Part shown: piece by piece, positions 54,281 through 63,409 of the stretch
Position numbering within the stretch: the stretch's first letter is position 1
How the letters are laid out: each line of letters starts with the position of its first letter
DNA from: Amoebophrya sp. A120
Lineage: Eukaryota; Sar; Dinophyceae; Syndiniales; Amoebophryaceae
Direction: 5' to 3'
Length of the DNA stretch: 64,000 nucleotides
NCBI GenBank assembly: GCA_905178155.1
Contig: CAJINV010000018.1
Location: 1,338,190 to 1,402,189 of the forward strand
Translations under genes and position numbers: made by a program
The notes under the pieces: generated by a model
What the model saw: only the letters and a program-made list of their open reading frames with translations
Databases searched by the model: none
Told to the model about the DNA's origin: nothing

Positions 54281-55729
54281 ATGTACTACCTGCGAGCCGT
54301 ACTCGGATTCGCAGTTCGCAGAAGCTTACTGCTGCTGCTTCCCCTGTTATCAGTATCCGCAGCGTATGTCGCAGATGAGAAAAAACCACACGTCGAGAAG
54401 TCTCCTCCCCTGGACGCCAACATACCACCCTCCGGGAGGACAGAAGAAGATCCCAACGTAGCAGCTGCCTCCAGTCTGCAGCGCTCAAAGAAGTTGCGAA
54501 GAGCAAAAATCGCGGAGAAAAGCGAAAAGAATGATACGATACGACGAGCGCCGTCGCTTGCTTCAAACAAGCGTGACGAAATTAGTACGGAGGTGGACGT
54601 TTCAGAGAAGGCCGATTTATTCCTCGAACAGCATGAGAAACTTCTACAGAAAAATTTGCCGTTGAAACAAACTTCTCCAACCAAACTTGCTGAAGTTGTT
54701 TCATCCGCATCTTCTGCGGGTGAGGCTTCTAGAACCGCGTCTACTACTTCAAATTCTCCTTCCGTCTCGTCTGCAGCACTTCAAAAAGCCGCCAGAGAAG
54801 TTGTAATGGCTGCCGGCGCACCTCCGAAGCAGGTCTCCGAAACGGACTCCCAGCCCGCTGCGGCACAGCACGGCGGCAGCGCTGGTACGGCTGGCGTTTC
54901 CATTTCCTTCGTCATCCTGTGCGTGACCATGGTGTGTTGTGTCTGCGGTTGCATCGGCGCGTTTATCTACCAGGAACACAGCGCTATGATGGCGGAGCAA
55001 CGGGAGAGAGAGGAGGCAGCGGAATTGATATCCGAAAAAGTGTTTCACTGTCTGTTCAAACTTGTGATGCAAAGAACTACGCAAGAACTCAGTTCCAGTT
55101 GTCTGTCGTGTTGGAAATGCAATGCATGAGATTCTTTTTGGCCATATTCTGACTTTTCTCGTGCCGAATTTGATGGCACACGACATCACCGACTTTGCTT
55201 TCTTTTTTCTGTGGGACGAAGGTGTTATGCAGATTGTCCGGAATCATCGGATCGCAAGGCAGAACTATGTGAAGCATCTTTTTGGTCGTGCGATAATGGG
55301 AGAGGGAGTTACAATTCTCGGGGGTTGCGAGCAACCCATTCCACAACGCGGTCCAAGGAAAAATGAGCATTTTTAGTGGCGTATCGACTGCAAATATCGA
55401 TATCTGGGTCTGGAAGTAGCATATGTGATGCGGAATGGTGAATGACTGGGCGACGTCCACGTGGGCGAAGTGCTGCTTTGCATGACAAGAGAAGCTGCGC
55501 TGTAGTTGTCTGTCATGCAATACAGGTTTTCCAATTCCAGGAGGATTGCCAGACGAGCAGAAAAAGTTGAACTTTCATTTCCAGGCCCAGACACAGTATT
55601 TACACTTGATACGACGTCGGAGGAGGCACCACGGCAGCTCCATTTGCGAAGAAAAGTTTCGGGGCAAAGCCCTCAACAGGGTCTGGCGCAGCAAATTTGA
55701 AATTAGATATGGCGAGTTTTAGAGGGTGA
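54281..55729 (+). CDS. Single-pass type I membrane protein, Ser/Thr/Ala-rich
   Basis: Exons 54281-55028, 55301-55381 and 55617-55729 sum to 314 codons once two introners are removed. The start at 54281 is chosen because it places a typical signal peptide (RRSLLLLLPLLSVSAA) at the N-terminus. A 180-residue hydrophilic ectodomain follows, with Lys/Glu-rich coiled-coil-like and Ser/Thr-rich parts. Then comes a transmembrane helix (SISFVILCVTMVCCVCGCIGA) with several cysteines possibly palmitoylated, and a short cytosolic tail ending in a Gly/Ala/Lys-rich sequence. No family recognised. It resembles the previous gene in layout, which may reflect a common type rather than homology. Confidence 0.7.
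55029..55295. mobile_element. Introner family E, diverged (membrane protein gene)
   Basis: Arms TATCCGAAAAAGTGTTTCAC and a diverged complement. The 5-bp flanks ATTGA/ATGGG match at 3 of 5, yet removing element plus 5 bp still restores the frame. An older insertion. Confidence 0.75.
55382..55611. mobile_element. Introner family A, diverged (membrane protein gene)
   Basis: Recognisable family A arms with extra bases; flanks TGGCG/CGACG match at 3 of 5; frame restored by the usual rule. Confidence 0.8.
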
Positions 55730-56754
55730 TGATGATGAATGTATTTCGTTTCTAATGACTCGAGCAATCACAGAAAAGCCTGTTGCTATACACAAGAAAG
55801 TAATTTTCCTTGCAGCTGTTTCTGGCATGCTGATCATCTGCTTCGGCTTGCTAGAAAGCATCGATCTAGTTTCTGTTTCTTGCCCTGGATCAAGATCCTC
55901 TTCCTCTACTAGAGGTCTAGGTGTAAGTAGTTTTGCCTGCTCGAGGGAACAAGTAGTCCAGACGCATTACGCAAGAACAGAACTACATTATCCATGAAGG
56001 ATCAAGATCGTGACATCACCTGATCCGGCAGAGGTGGATCGCTTCCCATCACTGGTGAGCTGGGCTCCCACAAGTGGGATATTATCTCGTAGTTGAATAA
56101 CTACAGAGAACGACCTGCGAGAGAAGATCAAAACTCGTGTGCTGGATCATGGACTTCTGTACCTGCAGATTTGCGGTAGGCTGAAGGGCCTCTACATGTT
56201 AGTTGAAGAATCCGATCCAAGAAGAACCCGAGATTTTTCTGCAACACTAGCCTACGGTCGCGGCAAAGTCCTGTAATTGTGCCTGTTTCGTCAGTCAGTG
56301 TCAAAAAAGTCGAAGGGCTCGGCTCTCTCAAGTGGTAGTACTTATCGAGAACTACTTACTGTGTTGAAGCGCACAAATACTCGAAAGAAACTGTGTCAAG
56401 AAATAAAGTCACAATAAACAAGTAAGTGAAAAATAGCCTGATGGATTCATTACAAGAGTAATATCCACTTTTGTTTTTTAGATAGTTAACGTTCGTTCTA
56501 CTTTCTATCGGTTTTGCAAACGGCAGATAGCAGCCATCACGCGACCGCTACAACAAGACGTTGGCCATCTTACCTGTACAACGAACTACTGGCCGTTCGT
56601 CCTGACATTGTCAAATCTCAACGCGGGGAAAACCAATCTGACATTTTGGTTTTACGACCTCTAGAACCAATTACCGTTGACAAAAAAAGAACTCACAGCA
56701 CACAACTCGTTTTCGCAGCCTCGCCCTGTTTGTCGTGTCACGAACGCGATCATC
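55730..56754. other. Spacer
   Basis: A short frame at 55755-55997 with one hydrophobic stretch is possible but unsupported. The rest is AT-rich without introners. Confidence 0.4.
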
Positions 56755-57873
56755 ATGGAGGTCGCCAAGGTCGACGATCCGTTAGGACAAGCTGCATCCG
56801 CGCGGGAGCGTGGTGGCACTGCCAGTACGGTGGCGTCCGAGAAGATGAAGAAGAAGAAGAAGAAACGATTTCGCCGCTACCAGCGAACGCACCAGCGCAA
56901 GAAACAATTGTTGGATTTGTGCAAGCAGGAGGGTGTTGACTTGGATCTATTCGAGAAAAAGGGGATCAGTGTGACGAAACACGGCGACCTCCTGGCCACC
57001 GTGACCGTGCCGGAAATTTTTATGCTGCGCGTCGGTAGTGGAGGTGCGTCCGAGCTGCAAAAAGCTTGCATTCGTCGAACCGTTAAGGTTAAAGACAGCC
57101 TGCAAGAAGCGTTCGCTGCCGCAGAAGAAAAAGTGCAGGAAATGAAACGTGCGCCGGCGAAGTACCTGCATGAACACGAATGCGTGGAGCTGGAGCTGGT
57201 GAAGGCGGGCGATGATGGCCATGAGATGCTTGTGGGACCTGGGGAAAAGCGTGGACCTCGTGTGCAGATCGGTGAAACCACTTTTGAAAACGGTAACAAG
57301 GTCGTGCTGCTGGTCCCAGGCCAGGAATACCACCTTCGGGTGGTCAACACGGCGTGCGATACCGACTTCGTGGTGAAAGGGCACGTGATGAAAGAAAACG
57401 GCAAGAAAGTTCCGTTCCTCATCGGCGAGGGCGACGCCTGTGACTTGCGGAAGGGAATAAACAAAGGATATCGCCGCGAACACGACGATGACGCGTTCAA
57501 GCCACTGTTTGCCGACAGAAAAGTGATTTTCCGTGGCTACCAGACTCGCTACGAGAAGGGAAACTACGAGCTGACGCAAGAGGCTTACGTGTTCAAAGCG
57601 GCCGAGCTGGGGACGGATGGGACGAAGAATTTGGATTTATTGGTCGAGACCCTTTACGTTGAGGTGTTTGAGAATGTCGGCGAGTGGACTTTCAACCGTG
57701 GCGGCGGGAGAAAAAAGTGCAACCGCTCCTCGTCGATGAAGAAAAATGGAGTGCTGGTTCCCGGCAAACTCGAGAGCAATACGGTCGACTGTCCCGGAGC
57801 CGAGAAGCGTTGGGAAAGTCGGGAAGGGGCCTATTTGGGGACTCTCGAGCTGACGGTGAAGCTGAAACAGTAA
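56755..57873 (+). CDS. Intronless basic hypothetical protein
   Basis: 372 codons from the ATG at 56755 (context CATCATGG), ending at TAA 57871-57873, with no intron of any kind, unlike every long neighbour. A run of lysines and arginines (residues 25-50) looks like a nuclear or nucleolar signal. The remainder has regular alternation of hydrophobic and charged residues, as in a compact beta-rich fold (for example VVLLVPGQEYHLRVVNTACD and PFLIGEGDACDLRKG). I do not recognise the family. The frame is open to 56677 upstream, but the first Met there has poorer context. A retroposed gene copy is one explanation for the missing introns. Confidence 0.75.
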   Translation: MEVAKVDDPLGQAASARERGGTASTVASEKMKKKKKKRFRRYQRTHQRKKQLLDLCKQEGVDLDLFEKKGISVTKHGDLLATVTVPEIFMLRVGSGGASELQKACIRRTVKVKDSLQEAFAAAEEKVQEMKRAPAKYLHEHECVELELVKAGDDGHEMLVGPGEKRGPRVQIGETTFENGNKVVLLVPGQEYHLRVVNTACDTDFVVKGHVMKENGKKVPFLIGEGDACDLRKGINKGYRREHDDDAFKPLFADRKVIFRGYQTRYEKGNYELTQEAYVFKAAELGTDGTKNLDLLVETLYVEVFENVGEWTFNRGGGRKKCNRSSSMKKNGVLVPGKLESNTVDCPGAEKRWESREGAYLGTLELTVKLKQ

Positions 57874-58710
57874 ATGCGGATTGAGACTGGAATAGGTTGC
57901 TTCTCGGAATGGGAAGATGAAGAAGAAGTGAGCATTGTACGCCACCCTGCTATGCGATGATTTATTTATACCTTTACCACAAATATGTTTTGTCGCAAAG
58001 ACAGATGATTTTGGCCTTCGCGGGGGCTAAAAGTAAGTGTCCAGAACCACGATGAAGGTTGATTCGATACTTGGAGCGCGCACGGGACTACTTACGGAAG
58101 CACAATAAGAGAAAGGAAAATATATCGTACTTGTTTTCATACAAAAGATGACGTCGTCTAATCTGGAAGTAGCACTTCTGTCAGAATCGCAACGAACACT
58201 AGTGTGCAGACGCTTTTCGAAAGACAGGACAGATGGTGGAAGGACCAGCAGTCTTTTGTAATCGATTTGAAATGTTGCGGCCCTAGACATGATACAGCGC
58301 AAATTCAAAAACATGTTGCTGTCGAGAACCTATGCCTGCTTTTTTTGAGTTGAAAAACCGGCAGGATGTTCTGATTTTCGTAGTTGCTGAGCCTGTTGCT
58401 TGTTTTTGTTTTGTGTTCGTCCTTTGATGAAAAAAACATTTTTGTTTGATGTGACCTCCCACCACTCTGGTCCGTATTCTAACACGATGATTTGACGACA
58501 ATCGTCGACGAGAGATGCTGCGTTTCTTGTTTTGGCCGATGTGATGTTATTCCAAGTTGTCTCGCAACCAAGAACCTGTTCTTCATGATGGCACTCTTAC
58601 TTTCGCAAGAAACCTCTGCGATCTCATTGCAGGAGCAAAAGAACGTGGATCGACAACAACAAATTTCTTTAGGTTGAGTGTTATTTGAGTCATATTATTC
58701 CCGTAAAAAA
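57874..58710. other. Spacer
   Basis: AT-rich sequence with only short frames on both strands; contains the promoter/leader of the CHCHD2-like gene. Confidence 0.5.
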
Positions 58711-59766
58711 ATGCCCCGTCGCTCCTCCGGGCGCTCCGCCTCGCCGCCGCGTGCGGCTCCGGCCCGCAGCGCGGCGCCGCCCGTGCAGCAGCGTCAAGCG
58801 GCCCCGCCCCCACCGGCGCCAGCTGCCTACGCAGCACCGCCACCTGCGGCCGCCCCGGCAAGCGGCGGCATGATGTCCGGATTGGCGGGAAGCATGGCAA
58901 GTGGAATGGCCGCGGGCGTCGGTAAATACGATTATAAGGTTTTGGTTTTTCGTGCATTGGTCGTTCTTGCATGAGGAATCTCGCTACAAATGTGGATTAT
59001 GCATGACAGATTTCGGCCAAAAACGATAATGTATCCTCCAGGTATGTCCGTTGCGAATCGTGCGGTGGACGCGATGATGGGACCGAGGCAGACCGAAGTG
59101 GTGCATCGGAATGAGGTACAGGTTCTTTGTCATGCGAATCCCACTACATGGTTGGAAAATTCGAATTTGTGATGCGAAGTCCTGCATCAAACGAAAATGT
59201 AAATGTACTTATGAAAACAGGGCCAGCCCGCTGCTGCCGCCGAGCCGGCGCCGAACGCCGGTGCGAGCGAGCACTATCAACTGCAAATCTGTCTGGGTCT
59301 GGAAGAATGCAGGAGTTTGTCATGCAGATTTTGCATGACCTCCCATGAGGTCTGTGATGCGTGCCCTAGCTGCACCAGAGATTCTGCGAGGGCTTTCTGA
59401 TGCTCATACCGCATGAGAAGTGCCCTGTCCGCGTAGCAAAAATAGCTCTTCTGTTGCTGTTCATGCAATACAGATTTTATGCAGAGTCCAAAGGGAGCAT
59501 CACAAGTTGCAATCTTCCGGACCCAGACATATTTGCAATCCATAATTGCTTGAAATGTACCACCGAAAGGGACTGGTTGAAGCAGTGCATGGGCCAAGGT
59601 ATGTATGACTACTTTTGCGGAATTTTTGTCATGCAGAAATTGCATCACACAAATAATTTCTCATGCCAGGCCCACGTTGCAAACCAACTTTCAATTGACA
59701 TGCACAGGTGACCCGACCCAATGCAACTACTACGCGGATTTGCTGAAGCAGTGTCAGGGTGCGTGA
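58711..59766 (+). CDS. CHCHD2/CHCHD10 (MIX17)-like twin-CX9C protein
   Basis: Small mitochondrial intermembrane-space protein imported through disulphide relay; family members regulate respiratory complex assembly and cristae. Exons 58711-58921, 59042-59115, 59221-59274, 59550-59598 and 59708-59766 give 148 residues. The N-terminus MPRRSSGRSASPP with Pro/Ala runs is typical of the family. A Gly/Ala/Met-rich central segment follows (MMSGLAGSMASGMAAGVG), then the CHCH domain with two CX9C pairs: CTTERDWLKQC and CNYYADLLKQC. Three introns are GT-AG (58922-59041, 59116-59220, 59599-59707) and one is an introner. The GT-AG introns contain introner words such as TTGTCATGC, so they may be decayed introners. 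Confidence 0.88.
59275..59544. mobile_element. Introner family A (CHCHD2-like gene)
   Basis: Clear family A arms; flanks AGCAC/ATTGC hardly match, but removing element plus 5 bp restores the twin-CX9C frame, so length of the excised unit is conserved even where the duplication has decayed. Confidence 0.88.
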
Positions 59767-60351
59767 AGACAGTTGTAAGTACTAGAAAATGAATGAATAC
59801 GAACTGATCTATGATTCTATCTCCTATAAGTAGAGCAAGGTGCTGACTTTTAGCAAAAACCATTTTACTAATTCAACAAGTACAATGGCGATTTTCCGTG
59901 TCCTGCCCGCCAGGACCAAAAGCCACATCCGGGGCGACGCAAAACATTTAAGAAAGACTTTGATTTCTTTTCGGCTTCCAACTGCTGTAAACAACTGGGC
60001 GATCAGAGTGTCATGACACGACAGGCACTGACTCTAGCGGATGCACCGCAGAGCAAAAGAACGCTTGTGGCGTCTTTTTTGGAAACTGATGTTCTTCTAC
60101 TAGCGAGTGTTCTAGTACTGCGTTGGCACTGCGGGCTTGGAGATTGTTTTCTCCAGTTACGTCTTAAAGCCGTCAGAGACAAGAGGATCAAGCATGTTGG
60201 AGTTCTGCTTACCAAGAAAGGGTAAGAGAGGTAGTTGTAGCTGTGCCGCAGCTCGTCTGCCCACCCTAGATATGAGTCGGAAACTACTTGTTCCAAAGAT
60301 GTGAGGCGGTCAGAGCTGCAGCGCGACATTCCACCGGCTTGGTTGGGGACG
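59767..60351. other. Spacer
   Basis: No introner and no supported gene; a minus-strand frame at 60003-60374 overlaps the next gene's start and has no domain-like features. Confidence 0.45.
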
Positions 60352-61855
60352 ATGGCGTCGGCCCCATCAGCCACCGTCCGCCGGCGGGAGCGTCAGCATC
60401 GAGGAACCGCCGGGAGCAGTGAGAAACACGCCATGCTTGTTCCTACGAAGGGAACTACAAAGGTGTTCCTCGCTGCTCTGATAGCGCAAGAACTCCACCA
60501 ACTTGCAGCCGGTTACCAGCAGAAGAAGAACCTCCTCGTCGCTAAGAAGTTCTTTCTGCGTGATGGTAAAAAGTCCTCCGCAACTCTTCATCAGCGTCTT
60601 CAGATGAAAGCCAGTCCGGTCTCCGGTGCGCCCTTTTTGTTGAAGACCCCTCTGAAAGCGATGCCCACGGAGGAAGATGACGACATCAACCCGCAGCTAT
60701 TCATCACGCGGGAGCAGTTTGTGAACAAAAACGCCAAACCTCCTTCCGCTTGCGATCTCGGCACGAACCCGAGCAAGGACGACTGCATGGCCGTCAGCGG
60801 GCGCGAGTGCATGTGGGTCTCGCTGAATTCCGCCGGGATCCGGAACGCCAAGTCCCATTGCCTGCCCTGCGAAATCGACAACAACAAGATCCCCTGCTGG
60901 AACGTGGGGGCAAAGATCAACGGCGATACCGTGGAGGAGTGTCAGATGCAGTGTCCGCATCAGGCGCAGGTCCGCCAGCCGGAGTACGCCTGCGTGGAAG
61001 AGAGCGGGTTTTTGACCAAGTCGCAATGCTTCGACCTCGGGAACAAGTCCGGATCGAAGTGTATGTACCTGAATTACAAGAAGCAGGACGCTTTCGGGGC
61101 CGACACGCTGTCGATCTGCGCGCCGTGTTTCGTCTCCGGCATCGGCACCTGGGACTGCCCGAAGACGGGGAAATTTGGCGACGTGGTTTCCTGTGACTCG
61201 CAGTGCGCGGCGCCTCCGCCGCCCCTGCCACCGCACGCCCCGCCGCCGCCGAAAGATCCACCCGAGTCGCCGGGCCTGAAAACCACGACGCTGAATAACG
61301 GCGTGAATCAAGACCCGGAGCTGCAGAAAGTGACCATGGTGGACGCCCCGTTTCCCGTGACGCCCGCGCCGCCCCCGTCCAACGAAGAACTCATTGCCGC
61401 GGCCCAGGCAGCCAGGGACGCCGCGGCCCTGGCCAGCGGAACCACGCCGGCACCGCCGCTGCCCTTCTACTACCGTGAGGAAAAATCCCCCCTCCCCCTA
61501 TCAAAACGAAAATCTGTGATGCAGATTTGTGGCCACAAATCAGCTTTGTCATGCTAGGAGGGAAAAGAGGCGGACTGTAGTGCTGGGCGGTGTGCTGGGA
61601 AGGCCTTGCATCTTCAGCATGACAGGAGGCAGACGGACTTAAGAAACAGCATGACAAAGTGCCTGCAAACGAGGCCACAACTGCTGCTCTTAGTCTTCTA
61701 GCAATGCAAGTCGATTTGTGTCCTCAAATACAGCATGACCAATTTCGTTTTCGATATGGGGAGGGGGGACTTTTCCTTTTGATATCTACGTGCCGGTCGT
61801 CATGTATCGAAAACCGGAAGACTACGCGCAGCAAACGCCGATCCTGGATCGCTAG
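60352..61855 (+). CDS. Secreted cysteine-rich protein
   Basis: Exons 60352-61470 and 61790-61855 give 394 residues. Downstream of an alternative Met at 60433 lies a hydrophobic stretch (VFLAALIAQELHQLAAG) that would serve as a signal peptide, so the start may be 60433. The central region (60750-61210) has about 18 cysteines in two or three loose repeats containing CMWVSLN or CMYLNYK and CLPC or CAPC, consistent with small disulphide-bonded modules. Then Pro-rich linkers and a short C-terminal stretch YVPVVMYRKPEDY. Likely extracellular or surface; no named family recognised. An open frame in another phase continues past the TAG at 61855 through two more introners. Confidence 0.75.
61471..61784. 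mobile_element. Introner family B (Cys-rich gene)
   Basis: Family B ends, first bases TACC instead of TATC; perfect TCTAC duplication; frame restored. Confidence 0.92.
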
Positions 61856-61891
61856 TAGCGCGGCTTGATGTTGTGATTATATGGGTACTAC

Positions 61892-62041
61892 TATCCTGTG
61901 CAAAAGTATCGTACTCGTAGTAATTGCAATCATGCATCACAAATATCCCTTTTTAGGTAAATCAGCATTAAAAATTCCATTTTTCTTCTTGAAAAAATTT
62001 GTGATGCAATTTGTACTAGTACGATACTTTTGCAATGCATA
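61892..62041. mobile_element. Introner family D downstream of the Cys-rich gene
   Basis: Family D arms; flanks ACTAC/CTTAC (3 of 5). It is either in the 3' untranslated region or in a small following gene. Confidence 0.88.
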
Positions 62042-62145
62042 CTTACAACACCTGCACTTCACCCACGAAGATGTTGAACGACGTAGATCCACTCCTTTAT
62101 TGTCTATGTCCTCTCCACCGCGAGGACCACGACCTCGGCCTCGGG

Positions 62146-62424
62146 TATCCTGAGTAAAAACGTCCCCACACCAGAGTCAAGCTGGGAAATCTGCTAGACA
62201 AATCTGTCAGCTTTTGCTGCTGCGCATGACAGGTTTGGCCTCGCAGCGTAATCCTGTTTAGCTTGTTGAGCGGCATCACAGATCTAGCATATCATGCTGA
62301 TTGGAGCATCACAAATCCCACAACACGACTAGAGACCGCTTCTCATGGGTCTCCGCATGAGAAACATTTTCAGAGTGCAGATTTGCATTACAACTCTGGT
62401 GTGGGGACGTTTTTACTCACGATA
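62146..62424. mobile_element. Introner family C downstream of the Cys-rich gene
   Basis: Family C ends; perfect TCGGG duplication; located 104 bp after the previous introner. Confidence 0.92.
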
Positions 62425-63409
62425 TCGGGTCGTGATTTGGCACTGTACATGCACCTACGAAGATCTGAGGTATGGAGAACTACGTGACTGACACTTAATT
62501 TTGACGAGGCAGCCGCTTCATTGGGCCGTTTTTTCTTTTCCGTTCTTGCTTGCATGATGGCACTACTTAGCAGCAATTGTCTCATCAAGAAACAAAAGCA
62601 CACACTTGGATGCTTCTTCACACTGCTCAGCGCATGATCGTGGATCATGCTTCTTCACAGTGTTTCCACAAATTCGGTCAAAATTCAAATGCACGTTCGC
62701 CAGAAGTTGCGATAAATTGATCACTTCTCGTCCACCAGAGCAGCCGCAGGATCTTGGCCAAGGTTGTGTGAGTTCGGCTGCAAGCTATGCAGCCGAACTT
62801 TTCAACAAAAAATTTGTTGATCACGATAAAGTATTATCTATCTATCATTCGGTGAAATTTAGTATTCTCAGTCGGTCGTGCAACCACAACAACTTTGGGA
62901 ACAATTAATATCATCATTCGGTGCAATTTTTGTAGGCTACAGAGTTAGTTTTTCGGTTATAGATTCATTTGATGTTGCGGATGCGGGATCATGATCAAGT
63001 GGAGAGGGAAATGAAAATGATGAAAAAGGAAACACAACGGAAATGGATCTTTTAGGGCCTTGAACTTTTGACGCCATGCCCAGGCATGGAAAAAAAGAAA
63101 GAAAGATGACCGCGGAGGATTCGTTTTTGTTGATCCAAGAAATCAATGTTCATTCATGTATAGCAAAGTCATGATGAAAACGAAAAGTGTATAAGGTTTC
63201 CAGATCTACTTCACGTTCATGGATCCGTTCGAGAGCAAACGGAAAATCAAAATATTGAAATCTCGTGTTCTACTACCGCCACCAGGTTTTGAATAAAAGT
63301 TTCTAATCGACCTCCACTTTGTTTTGAACGGTTCTTTATTGCTCTCGCGAGAGGTCGTTTTTAAGTTATATTTTTTTCATACATCATCGATCTATCATCA
63401 ATCATTATT
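62425..63409. other. Spacer, possible 3' end of a small transcript
   Basis: A frame joined across the introners at 61892 and 62146 would stop at about 62490. Otherwise AT-rich sequence with no supported gene. Confidence 0.4.
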
